A stretch of DNA of 64,000 nt, from positions 1,488,001 through 1,552,000 of the forward strand of contig NZ_JAVDSL010000001.1 in NCBI RefSeq assembly GCF_031455295.1, read 5' to 3'. Below, one piece after another: positions 1 to 8,078 of this stretch. The position numbers and the translations under genes are program-made. The DNA comes from Leifsonia sp. 1010. Lineage in GTDB: Bacteria; Actinomycetota; Actinomycetes; Actinomycetales; Microbacteriaceae. Below the pieces are notes generated by a model. It worked only from the letters and a program-made list of their open reading frames with translations, searched no databases and was not told the origin of the DNA. Positions within the stretch are counted from its first letter, which is position 1. The number at the start of each line of letters is the position of its first letter.

Positions 1-552
1 GTGCCGGGCCGTCTGGCGATGGATGCGGACCCGCTCTCCCTGTCCGAGTTGCGTCGGGTCGGGGCGATAGTCCGCTCCATCCACGACGCGAGTGCCGGGT
101 TCGTCCCGCCGCCGGATGCGGTCTGGGAGACGGCGATCCCTGCACCGGGCGGCGACCTGGTCTGCCACAACGACCTGGCTCCCTGGAACCTCATTGTGGG
201 CGACCGCTGGGTCTTCATCGACTGGGACGCCTCCGGCCCCAGCACCCGCCTCTGGGATCTGGCCTACGCGGCCCAGGCGTTCACGCTGAACGACCCGGCC
301 CGCGCCCCCGGGGACTCCGCCCGGGCACTCGCGGCATTCGTCGACGGTTACGGCGCCGACGAGAGCCTGCGCGATGACCTCCCGACCGAGATGGGCCGCA
401 GGACCCAGGCGATGTACGACCTGCTCCACTCGTCGAACCGCGCAGGTCGGGAACCGTGGGCGTCGATGTACGAGACCGGGCACGGAGCGCACTGGCAGGC
501 GGTCACCCGCTACGTGACCGCGCACCGCGACATATGGGCACGCGCCCTGTAA
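1..552 (+). CDS. Aminoglycoside phosphotransferase-family kinase, C-terminal part
   Basis: This is the C-terminal 183 residues of an APH/choline-kinase-fold small-molecule phosphotransferase, cut by the left window edge. The catalytic loop HNDLAPWN begins at His56 (Asp58 the presumed base, Asn63 a metal ligand), and the DWD metal motif lies at 74-76, as in APH-type kinases. Full-length members have about 250-300 residues, so the N-lobe with the ATP-binding strands is missing and the GTG at base 1 need not be the true start. The substrate cannot be told; family members phosphorylate aminoglycosides, macrolides, homoserine or choline-like alcohols. The gene ends 215 bp before the convergent XRE regulator, with a G/C-run palindrome between. 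Confidence 0.8.
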   Translation: MPGRLAMDADPLSLSELRRVGAIVRSIHDASAGFVPPPDAVWETAIPAPGGDLVCHNDLAPWNLIVGDRWVFIDWDASGPSTRLWDLAYAAQAFTLNDPARAPGDSARALAAFVDGYGADESLRDDLPTEMGRRTQAMYDLLHSSNRAGREPWASMYETGHGAHWQAVTRYVTAHRDIWARAL

Positions 553-559
553 AACCGGG

Positions 560-760
<201 letters not shown>

Positions 761-766
761 GGGAGG

Positions 767-1606
767 TCAGGGTGCGGGGGCGAACCGCTCCACGCCCGCG
801 ACGCGCAGCAGGTCGAGCTTGGCCGCATCCTCGCTGCCGGGCACCGCGGTGTAGACGACGATGCGGAGGTCGCCGTCGGGCACGGTGAGCACGTCGCAGT
901 CGACGGTGATCGGCCCGACGATCGTCTCGGTCATCGTCTTGCGGCTGGAGCGGTGCGCGGCCACGCGTGCGGTGGCCCAGCGGCGCTCGAAGTCGGGGGA
1001 TGCGTCCCGCAGCCGCGCGATCAGACGGGCGAGGTCGCGGTCGGCCGGGTAGCGTCCGTGCGCCTGCCGGAGCTCCGCGACCAGGTCGGCGGAGAACTCC
1101 TCGGCGTGCACGTCGTCGAACTCGACGCCGGAATGGCCGTGCGTGAAGTGCCGCCACACCAGGTTGCGGTCGAGTCCCGTGACCTCCGACGGATCCTTCA
1201 GCAGCGCGGCCCACAGCTGGTTCCAGACGAGGAAGTCCCACGACGCCGTGAACACCGCGAGCGGCACATCCCCGATCCGGTCGAGGATGCGCTGTACGCC
1301 CGGCGTGAGATGCCTCGGGATGCTGCCCGCCGGCGACGACGCCGCACCGGCCACGCGGAACAGGTGGTCGCGTTCCTCGGCCGAGAGGCGGAGCGCGCGG
1401 GCGAGCGCGCTGAGGAGCTGCGGCGACGGATTCGTCGCGCGGCCCTGCTCCAGGCGCACGATGTAGTCGACGCTCACCCCGGCGAGCGCGGCGAGCTCTT
1501 CCCGGCGCAGCCCCGGCGTCCGTCTACCCGGGCCGGCCGGCAGCCCCACCTCGGCCGGGTCGACGCGGTCGCGCCACGACCGCAGCACCGCCGCGAACTC
1601 GCTCAT
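767..1606 (-). CDS. XRE-family regulator with MmyB-like ligand-binding domain
   Basis: 279 residues. An N-terminal helix-turn-helix (about residues 10-75; motif RREELAALAGVSVDYIVRLE near 33-52) is followed by a domain of about 180 residues in the style of MmyB-like regulators (LAVFTASWDFLVWNQLW, then PGSEDAAKLDLL near the end). These are cytoplasmic repressors that usually sit divergently beside the short-chain dehydrogenase or other oxidoreductase they control. That is the arrangement here, with an SDR starting 102 bp away and an inverted repeat between. The ATG at 1606 begins MSEF; a longer open frame upstream runs antisense through the SDR gene and is not coding. The ligand is unknown. Confidence 0.88.
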   Translation of the reverse strand: MSEFAAVLRSWRDRVDPAEVGLPAGPGRRTPGLRREELAALAGVSVDYIVRLEQGRATNPSPQLLSALARALRLSAEERDHLFRVAGAASSPAGSIPRHLTPGVQRILDRIGDVPLAVFTASWDFLVWNQLWAALLKDPSEVTGLDRNLVWRHFTHGHSGVEFDDVHAEEFSADLVAELRQAHGRYPADRDLARLIARLRDASPDFERRWATARVAAHRSSRKTMTETIVGPITVDCDVLTVPDGDLRIVVYTAVPGSEDAAKLDLLRVAGVERFAPAP

Positions 1607-1641
1607 GGCCTCATCGTACGTCCGGTGACGTGCCCGACCCT

Positions 1642-1656
1642 GGTACTGCCGGTACC
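1642..1656. promoter_or_regulatory. Candidate operator between XRE regulator and SDR
   Basis: GGTAC-TGCCG-GTACC is a perfect 5-bp inverted repeat with a 5-nt spacer, nearly midway in the 102-bp divergent intergenic region. This is the expected place for the XRE repressor to control both genes. It is assigned from position and symmetry only. Confidence 0.5.
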
Positions 1657-1708
1657 CCCGAAGGCCGGTGCCTGGGCATCCCCGCGGCCGGAGCGCAGGA
1701 TCGAGGAC

Positions 1709-2392
1709 ATGACGACGACACTGATCACAGGAGCCAACCGCAGCCTCGGCCTCGAGACCGCCCGCCGGCTCATCGAGGCGGGGCACACGGTCTACGCCGG
1801 GATGCGCGACATCGCGACGGGGGAGGAAGCGCGGGCGCTGGGTGCCATCCCGCTGGCCCTCGATGTCACCGACCAGGCCAGCGTGGATGCGGCGGTCGCC
1901 TCGCTGCCCGAATTGGATGTGCTGGTCAACAACGCCGGCGTGCTCGGCGGCCTGCGACAGGGCGCCGACGACCTCGACATCGAGGCGATGCGGCAGACGC
2001 TCGACACGAACGTCGTCGGCGTCGCCCGGGTGACCCAGGCCTGCCTCCCCTTGCTGCGCCGCTCGGCGGCGCCGGTCATCGTGAACGTCGCCTCGGGGGT
2101 GGGCTGGCCGCGGTGGCTGTCGACACCCGGGCACGACGAGCACCCCGTGCTCGGCATCGCCTACGCGGCATCCAAGGCGGCGGTCATCGCGCTCACGGTG
2201 CAGTACGCCAAGGGCCTGCCCGGCTTCCGGGTGAACGCAAGCGACCCGGGCTACACCGCCACGGAGTTCAACGGCTTCAGCGGGCACCAGACCGTACGGG
2301 AGGGGACCGACGCCACGGTCATGCTCGCCACCCTCGGGCCGGACGGCCCCACCGGCGAGTTCCACAGCCGCTCGGGGCGCATCGAGTACTGA
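1709..2392 (+). CDS. Short-chain dehydrogenase/reductase (classical SDR)
   Basis: 227-residue cytoplasmic NAD(P)-dependent oxidoreductase. Visible are the cofactor loop TGANRSLG (7-14), the NNAG motif (74-77), Ser129 and the catalytic Tyr152/Lys156 pair in YAASK, followed by the DPGYTATEF segment (179-187) where the chain leaves the active site. Spacing and length are normal for classical SDRs. The ATG at 1709 was chosen because the SDR fold starts at its second residue; the open frame runs far upstream only through the G/C-rich tract and antisense to the XRE gene. Substrate unknown. The divergent XRE regulator probably controls it. Confidence 0.88.
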   Translation: MTTTLITGANRSLGLETARRLIEAGHTVYAGMRDIATGEEARALGAIPLALDVTDQASVDAAVASLPELDVLVNNAGVLGGLRQGADDLDIEAMRQTLDTNVVGVARVTQACLPLLRRSAAPVIVNVASGVGWPRWLSTPGHDEHPVLGIAYAASKAAVIALTVQYAKGLPGFRVNASDPGYTATEFNGFSGHQTVREGTDATVMLATLGPDGPTGEFHSRSGRIEY

Positions 2393-2432
2393 CCGGGCGG
2401 GGCCTCCGCGCGGTGTGGCTACACTTCATTCC

Positions 2433-3431
2433 ATGAAACGCGCCACCATCTACGATGTGGCACGCCACGCGGGGGTCTCGCACCAGACTGTCACCCGGTT
2501 CCTCAACGGCTTCGAGGGGATCCGCCCGGCGACGCGCGAGAAGGTCCAGACCGCGATCGACGAACTGAACTACCGGCCGAACGGCGCCGCCCGCTGGCTG
2601 CGCTCCCGCCAGTCCAACCGCATCGGCATCCTCGCCCACCGGATGGAGCTCTCCGGGCCCGGCCGCATCATCGCCGGGGCCACGACCGCGGCGCGGAGCC
2701 GCGGCTATGTGCTCGATATCGCGTCCATGGACGGGGAGGACGCCGACTCGGTCGACGCCGCACTGGATGTGGTGATGGAGCACCAGATCGCCGGGGTCTT
2801 CGCGACGGCGCAGACGGACGTGGTCCGGGAGGCCGTCGCGAACCGTGGGCTCGACGTCCCGATCTCGATCGACTCGGGGGAGGGGCTCTCGTCCTCCGGC
2901 GCCAACCCGCGCGCGCATCCCGGTCGCCTCGCGGCGGCGCATCTCGCCGATCTCGGGCATCGCCGCGTCGCCTTCGTGAACGGGCCGGGTGTCTGGATCG
3001 CAGCGGGGGAGCGCCGCAGCGGCTTCTTCGCTGTCGCCGCTGAGCGGGGCCTCGACGTCGTGTGGGAGTACGAGGGCGACTGGTCCGCCGAGGCAGGCTA
3101 TCGCGCCGCGCAGCAGCTGCCCGACGGCGTGACCGCGGTCGCCCTCGCGAACGACAGCATGGCGATCGGCCTGATCTTCGGGCTGGCCGAGCGCGGCCTG
3201 CGTGTGCCGGAGGACGTGAGCGTGATCGGGATGGACGACGCGCCGGAGTCGCGCTTCCACCTGCCGTCGCTGTCGACCATCCGCCTGGATTTCGAGGGCG
3301 AGGGCGCCTACCTGATGAACGTCCTGATCGCGAAGATCGAGGGCGGCGACGTGGCCGATGTGCCGGGATACCGCCTGCCGGAGCTGGTGCGGAGGGGCTC
3401 GACGGCCGAGGCGCGGACGGCCGGAAGGTAA
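2433..3431 (+). CDS. LacI-family repressor of the GH42 beta-galactoside locus
   Basis: 332 residues. An N-terminal LacI HTH (TIYDVARHAGVSHQTVTRFLNG, residues 4-25, with Thr-Arg-Phe in place of the usual Ser-Arg-Val) and a hinge helix precede a periplasmic-binding-protein-like sugar-sensing domain that ends in the typical SVIGMDDAPESRFHLPSLSTIR region. It is encoded immediately upstream of, and co-oriented with, the GH42/ABC importer genes. Twin perfect palindromes lie between it and the first enzyme gene. By family precedent it represses until a galactoside or galactose-type inducer binds. An upstream in-frame GTG at 2415 would add six residues, but the ATG gives the standard LacI N-terminus. 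Confidence 0.9.
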   Translation: MKRATIYDVARHAGVSHQTVTRFLNGFEGIRPATREKVQTAIDELNYRPNGAARWLRSRQSNRIGILAHRMELSGPGRIIAGATTAARSRGYVLDIASMDGEDADSVDAALDVVMEHQIAGVFATAQTDVVREAVANRGLDVPISIDSGEGLSSSGANPRAHPGRLAAAHLADLGHRRVAFVNGPGVWIAAGERRSGFFAVAAERGLDVVWEYEGDWSAEAGYRAAQQLPDGVTAVALANDSMAIGLIFGLAERGLRVPEDVSVIGMDDAPESRFHLPSLSTIRLDFEGEGAYLMNVLIAKIEGGDVADVPGYRLPELVRRGSTAEARTAGR

Positions 3432-3448
3432 CCATCCGGTCTCGGTGG

Positions 3449-3478
3449 TTGTGCCCCGGGCACCGGTCTGTGTAGCAT
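3449..3478 (+). promoter_or_regulatory. Predicted promoter of the GH42 operon
   Basis: TTGTGC, an 18-bp gap and TAGCAT (3473-3478) form a sigma70-like promoter. The expected transcription start, about 3485, lies just before the first operator, so bound repressor would act as a roadblock or initiation block. Prediction by eye. Confidence 0.4.
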
Positions 3479-3490
3479 CGCGACCAGGTC

Positions 3491-3540
3491 ATGTTGTCGA
3501 CAACATCCGGACCATCCAAGTCCAAATGTTGTCGACAACA
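3491..3540. promoter_or_regulatory. Twin LacI operators (TGTTGTCGACAACA)
   Basis: Two perfect palindromes share the core TGTTGTCGACAACA: a 16-bp copy at 3491-3506 and a 14-bp copy at 3527-3540. Their centres are 35 bp apart, a little over three helical turns, on similar faces of the helix. The central CG and A/T-rich flanks fit LacI-family sites. They lie between lacI and the first GH42 gene, just downstream of a predicted -10 box, so cooperative repression by the adjacent LacI protein is likely. Confidence 0.85.
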
Positions 3541-3567
3541 CGCAAGCAAAGACGCGGAAGGTCGACG

Positions 3568-5670
3568 ATGACGCAGAACCCCCCGTTCCCCGGTGTGCTC
3601 TTCGGAGCCGCCTACTACGCCGAGTACCAGCAGGAGGGGACGCTCGATCGCGACCTCGACCTGATGTCGGAGGCGGGGTTCACCGTCATCCGGGTCGGCG
3701 AGTCGGTGTGGTCCACCTGGGAGCCGCGGAACGGCGAGTTCGACCTCGACTGGTTGCAGCCGGTGCTCGACGGAGCCCACGCCCGCGGCATCGCGGTCAT
3801 CCTCGGGACGCCGACCTACGCCATCCCGCCGTGGCTGCAGACGCTCCACCCGGAGATCGCGGCGATCGACGGGCGCGGGCACGCCATCGGCTGGGGAGCA
3901 CGCCAGGAGATGGACCAGTCGTCGACCGTCTACCGCTGGTACGCCGAGCGCATCATCCGGAAGGTCGTCGCCCGCTACGCCGACCACCCGGCCGTGATCG
4001 GCTACCAGGTCGACAACGAGCCGGGCAACAACCTCCCGCACAACGAGTCGACCTTCCAGGCGTTCGTCTCCTGGCTCCGGAGGCGTTACGGCACCGTCGA
4101 GCGCCTCAACGACGAGTGGGGGCTCGTCTACTGGTCGCACCGCATCGCCGAGTGGTCGGAGCTGTGGCGCCCGGGTGGAAACCTCATGCCGCAGTACCAG
4201 CTGGAATGGCGCCGGTTCCAGGGCGAGCAGGCCACCGACCTCATCGCGTGGCAGGCCGAGATCGTGCGCGAATACGCCAGGGACGACCAGTTCGTGACGA
4301 CCTGCATCTCCTACTCCCGGCCGCAGATCTCCGACGACGAGCTCGTCTCCTCCCTCGACATCACCGCGGGCAACCCGTATTACCTGATGCAGGACGGCCT
4401 CTCGGCCGACGTCGACCTCCCGCGTCGTGCGGAGTGGTGGCACACGGGTCCATGGGCGCTGTTCCAGTGGGGCGACCGCGCCTTCTCGTCGGCGCAGGAG
4501 CGGTTCCTCGTCACCGAGACCAACGCCCAGTCGATCGGCGGACCGTGGCAGAACCAGCCGCCGTTCCCCGGCCAGATCAAGCAGGCCGCGTACGCCCTGA
4601 TCAGCCGCGGCGCCCGGATGATCGAGTACTGGCACTGGCACACCCTCCACTTCGGGGTGGAGACCTACTGGGGCGGGGTCCTCCCGCACAGCCAGGTTCC
4701 CGGCCGCATCTACCGGGAGGTGGCCGACCTGGGCGCGAGCCTGGGACGGCTGGGCGACTCCCTCGACGGCTTCCTCCCGGATGCGGACGTGCTCATGCTG
4801 CACTCCACCGACACCAAGTGGTCGTTCGAGACGTATCCGCCGCTCGCGACGGACGACGGCGGACCGGACAGCGCCTCCTACGGCCGCATCGCCGACGTCT
4901 TCTACCGCGGCTTCAGCGAGGTCGGCGCGCAGGTGCGGGTGCAGCACACGCGGCAGTTCGTGCAGCGGTCCGCGGCCGAACTCGTCGCCGAGCATCCGAT
5001 CCTCGTCGCGGCCGCCGAGTACGTCGCCGACGACGCGACCCTGGATGCGCTCCGCGCCTACGCCGAAGCGGGCGGCCACCTCGTGCTGGGCATCCGGACC
5101 GGATACGGCGACGAGCTCGCCCGCGCCCGGCGGGCCGTCGCACCCGACCGGCTGCACGACGCAGCCGGCGTCTGGTACGACGAGTACAGCAACCTCGCCG
5201 AGCCGCTGGCGGTCACCGCATCCGATGAGGGCTTCGACCTCGAGCCGGGCGCGCAGGCGACGGCCTGGGTCGACGTGCTCACCGTGGAGGCGGCCACCAC
5301 GCTCGTGTCGTACGAGCCCACCGAGCTCGGAGCCGACGCCGCCATCACGACCACGCCGTTCGGCGCGGGGCGCGTGACCTATGTCGGAACGGTCCCCAAT
5401 CGCGAGCTCGCCCGCAGCCTCGCCCGCTGGCTCGTGCCCGAGACCGCCGCCGCGCGCTGGCGGACCGCTTCGCCGGTCACCGTCAACACCGGGCGCGCCG
5501 GCGACCACGACGTCGCCTTCGTGCACAACTGGTCCGCGGCCGAGCACGTCGTCACCGTGCCGGCGGACAGCATCCACCTGGACACCGGCGAGCGGTTCGC
5601 CGCCGGTTCCCGTTTCACCCTCGAACCGCGCGGCGTCGCCGTGTTCGAGGTCGCCGGTTCACAGGCGTGA
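3568..5670 (+). CDS. GH42 beta-galactosidase (first copy)
   Basis: 700-residue cytoplasmic (no signal peptide) glycoside hydrolase family 42 enzyme, full family length. An N-terminal TIM barrel carries the acid/base Glu151 in VDNEPGNN and the nucleophile Glu317 in LVTETNAQS. A trimerisation/GATase-like region (about 395-600) and a small beta C-terminal domain follow. GH42 enzymes release galactose from beta-galactosides, commonly beta-1,3/1,4/1,6-galacto-oligosaccharides from plant galactans rather than lactose. The ATG at 3568 follows GGAAGG; longer in-frame starts would run across the operators. First gene of an operon with a sugar ABC importer and a second GH42. Confidence 0.92.
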   Translation: MTQNPPFPGVLFGAAYYAEYQQEGTLDRDLDLMSEAGFTVIRVGESVWSTWEPRNGEFDLDWLQPVLDGAHARGIAVILGTPTYAIPPWLQTLHPEIAAIDGRGHAIGWGARQEMDQSSTVYRWYAERIIRKVVARYADHPAVIGYQVDNEPGNNLPHNESTFQAFVSWLRRRYGTVERLNDEWGLVYWSHRIAEWSELWRPGGNLMPQYQLEWRRFQGEQATDLIAWQAEIVREYARDDQFVTTCISYSRPQISDDELVSSLDITAGNPYYLMQDGLSADVDLPRRAEWWHTGPWALFQWGDRAFSSAQERFLVTETNAQSIGGPWQNQPPFPGQIKQAAYALISRGARMIEYWHWHTLHFGVETYWGGVLPHSQVPGRIYREVADLGASLGRLGDSLDGFLPDADVLMLHSTDTKWSFETYPPLATDDGGPDSASYGRIADVFYRGFSEVGAQVRVQHTRQFVQRSAAELVAEHPILVAAAEYVADDATLDALRAYAEAGGHLVLGIRTGYGDELARARRAVAPDRLHDAAGVWYDEYSNLAEPLAVTASDEGFDLEPGAQATAWVDVLTVEAATTLVSYEPTELGADAAITTTPFGAGRVTYVGTVPNRELARSLARWLVPETAAARWRTASPVTVNTGRAGDHDVAFVHNWSAAEHVVTVPADSIHLDTGERFAAGSRFTLEPRGVAVFEVAGSQA

Positions 5671-5698
5671 CCGGAACACCAAGAGAAAGAGAACGCTC

Positions 5699-7057
5699 AT
5701 GAGGAAGAAAGCACCGAGAACAGCAGTGGCGCTGGGCACCGGCCTCCTGGCCGTCGCCCTCGCGCTGACCGGCTGCACCGGGGGTGGGGGCGGCACCGCC
5801 GACAACACCAAGCCGGTTTCGCAGTCCGACATCGACAAGGCGATGAAGACGCCGACCACCCTCACCTTCTGGACGTGGGTGCCCGATATCAAGAACGAGG
5901 TCGCGCTGTTCGAGAAGAAGTACCCCGCGATCAAGGTCAAGGTCGAGAACGTCGGCCAGGGAGCTCCGCACTACCAGAAGCTGCGCACGGCACTGAAGGC
6001 GGGCAAGGGCGCCCCGGATGTCGCGCAGATCGAGTTCCAGTACATCTCGTCGTTCACCGTCACCGACAGCCTCCTGAACCTCGCGCCGTACGGCGCGAAC
6101 GACCTCGGCGACCAGTACGTGCCGTGGGTGTGGAACCAGGTGAAGCAGAACAACGGCGTCTACGCCGTGCCGCAGGACTCGGGCCCAATGGGCAACCTGT
6201 ACCGCAAGGACATCCTCGACAAGGCCGGCGTCACGACTCCGCCGACCACGTGGGAGGAGTACGCGACCGACGCCGCGGCCGTGAAGGAGAAGACCGGCGT
6301 CTACATGTCGAACCTCGCGTCCAGCCAGGCCGGTCAGATGCTCGGTCTCCTCTGGCAGGCCGGCGTGAAGCCGTTCGGCTACGACGGGAAGAAGGGCGTC
6401 ACGGTCGACGTCAATAGCGACGAGGCCAAGAAGGTGGCCTCGTATTGGCAGGGCCTCATCCAGAAGGGATATGTCTCCACCGATCCCGACTTCACCGACA
6501 GCTGGTACCAGGGGCTCGCCAACGGCAAGTACGCCGGCTGGCTGACCGCGGCGTGGGCTCCGGTGTTCCTCCAGGGCACTGCGGCCAAGACCTCCGGGTT
6601 GTGGCGTGCCGCCGAGCTGCCGCAGACGCCGGGAGCGAAGCCGGCCTCCGGCAACTGGGGAGGGTCCTCCGACGCGGTCCTGAAGACCACGAAGAACCCG
6701 ATCGCGGCGTACGAGCTGGCCAAGTTCATCAACAACGACCCGGAGTCGACGCTGATGTTCGCCAACAAGCAGTTCCTGTTCCCGACGCTGAACTCCACGC
6801 TGAAGGATCCGGCGTTCGTCGACCAGAAGGCCGAGTTCTACGGCGGCCAGGAGGTCAACAAGCTGTTCGCGAACATCTCCACCACCGTCGACACCAAGTT
6901 CGACTGGCTGCCCTACATGGACTACGCCTACTCGAGCTACACCGAGACGATGGGCAAAGCTCTCGCCGCGAAGGGCGATCTCTCCGCCGGGCTCGACGCC
7001 TGGCAGAAGGCGCTCGTCAGCTACGGGACCCAGCAGGGCTTCTCCGTCAACAAGTAG
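5699..7057 (+). CDS. Sugar ABC transporter substrate-binding lipoprotein
   Basis: 452 residues. A lipoprotein signal peptide ends in the lipobox LTGC (Cys26), followed by a Gly-rich linker and a family-1 (MalE/UgpB-type) extracellular solute-binding fold with aromatic residues typical of oligosaccharide clefts. Anchored outside the membrane, it should deliver oligosaccharide to the two permeases encoded next. Its place between two GH42 genes points to galacto-oligosaccharides. A strong GC hairpin follows the stop codon, separating it from the permease genes and perhaps allowing higher SBP than permease expression. Confidence 0.9.
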   Translation: MRKKAPRTAVALGTGLLAVALALTGCTGGGGGTADNTKPVSQSDIDKAMKTPTTLTFWTWVPDIKNEVALFEKKYPAIKVKVENVGQGAPHYQKLRTALKAGKGAPDVAQIEFQYISSFTVTDSLLNLAPYGANDLGDQYVPWVWNQVKQNNGVYAVPQDSGPMGNLYRKDILDKAGVTTPPTTWEEYATDAAAVKEKTGVYMSNLASSQAGQMLGLLWQAGVKPFGYDGKKGVTVDVNSDEAKKVASYWQGLIQKGYVSTDPDFTDSWYQGLANGKYAGWLTAAWAPVFLQGTAAKTSGLWRAAELPQTPGAKPASGNWGGSSDAVLKTTKNPIAAYELAKFINNDPESTLMFANKQFLFPTLNSTLKDPAFVDQKAEFYGGQEVNKLFANISTTVDTKFDWLPYMDYAYSSYTETMGKALAAKGDLSAGLDAWQKALVSYGTQQGFSVNK

Positions 7058-7063
7058 GGCTCC

Positions 7064-7097
7064 GGGCCGGCGGTGGATGCGCATCCGCCGCCGGCCC
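7064..7097. promoter_or_regulatory. Intercistronic hairpin after SBP gene
   Basis: Near-perfect palindrome with two 17-nt arms and one mismatch (T7074 against G7087): GGGCCGGCGG (7064-7073) pairs with CCGCCGGCCC (7088-7097), and the centre is itself the palindrome GGATGCGCATCC. It lies 7 bp after the SBP stop and 30 bp before the permease ATG. There is no T-run, so it looks like an mRNA-stabilising or partial-termination structure rather than a full terminator. Confidence 0.65.
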
Positions 7098-7127
7098 GCA
7101 CCCTCGGCTCGAACAAGGGAGTTCACC

Positions 7128-8078
7128 ATGACCCAGTCCGTCGCACCCGGCCGGGTGCGCACGCGCGAGCACACGGAGAAGCGTCCGCGGAGGAACGCGA
7201 ACCAGCGGCGGCTGAACATCGCCGCCTACCTGTTCGTGGCGCCCTTCATGATCGTCTTCATCGTCATGCTGCTGCTGCCGCTGTTCTACTCCGGCTACCT
7301 CAGCCTCTTCACGACGCAGCTGATCGGCGGTCAGACCTTCGCCGGCTTCGCCAACTACGTCCGGGCGTTCACCGACCCGGACTTTCTCGCGGGTGTGGGG
7401 CGCATGGCGCTCTTCCTCGTCATCCAGGTGCCGATCATGCTGGCACTGTCGCTGTTCTTCGCCCTCGCGCTCGACAGCGGACGCGTGCGCGGATCGGTCG
7501 CCCTCCGGCTCCTGATCTTCCTGCCGTTCGCCGTCCCCGGCGTGGTCGCGACGCTGATGTGGGGCTACCTGTACGGCAACGACTTCGGCCCGATCGCCCA
7601 GCTGTTCCGTGCGGTCGGCCTCGGTGCCCCCGACCTGCTGAGCGATCAGAACATGCTCGGCTCGATGATGAACATCGTCACGTGGGCCTTCGTCGGCTAC
7701 AACATGATCATCATGTACGCGGCGCTCCGCTCGATCCCGACGGAGCTGTTCGAGGCGGCCGAGATCGACGGCGCCAGCCAGTGGCGGGTGGCGTGGAGCA
7801 TCAAGATCCCCGGGATCCGGCCCGCGATCATCCTGACGGTGATCTTCTCGATCATCGGGACGTTCCAGCTGTTCAACGAGCCGAGCCTCCTGCACGCGCT
7901 CGCGCCGAACGTCATCGACAACGGCTACACGCCCAACTACTACGCGTACAACCTGGCGTTCACGAACCAGGACGTCAACTACGCCGCCGCCATCGCCTTC
8001 CTGCTCGGTCTGGTGATCGCGATCGTGTCGTACGTCGTCCAGCTCTCGACGCAGCGGAAGGAGGCCCGCAATGACTGA
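7128..8078 (+). CDS. Sugar ABC transporter permease, MalF/LacF type
   Basis: 316-residue inner-membrane subunit with a basic cytoplasmic N-terminus (to about residue 30) and six predicted transmembrane helices. The EAA loop (ELFEAAEIDGASQWRVAW, near 204-221) contacts the ATPase. ATG 7128 is preceded by AAGGGA; an alternative in-frame ATG at 7077 lies within the hairpin and lacks a ribosome-binding site. It pairs with the following permease, whose ATG overlaps its end. No ATP-binding subunit is encoded in this operon, as in actinobacterial importers energised by a shared MsmK/MsiK ATPase. Confidence 0.9.
   Translation: MTQSVAPGRVRTREHTEKRPRRNANQRRLNIAAYLFVAPFMIVFIVMLLLPLFYSGYLSLFTTQLIGGQTFAGFANYVRAFTDPDFLAGVGRMALFLVIQVPIMLALSLFFALALDSGRVRGSVALRLLIFLPFAVPGVVATLMWGYLYGNDFGPIAQLFRAVGLGAPDLLSDQNMLGSMMNIVTWAFVGYNMIIMYAALRSIPTELFEAAEIDGASQWRVAWSIKIPGIRPAIILTVIFSIIGTFQLFNEPSLLHALAPNVIDNGYTPNYYAYNLAFTNQDVNYAAAIAFLLGLVIAIVSYVVQLSTQRKEARND

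Noticed and set aside
2668-5577. 969-codon minus-strand reading frame opposite lacI and the first GH42 gene
   Set aside because: Low-complexity Arg/Pro/Asp-rich translation with no domain; a high-GC antisense shadow of well-supported genes.
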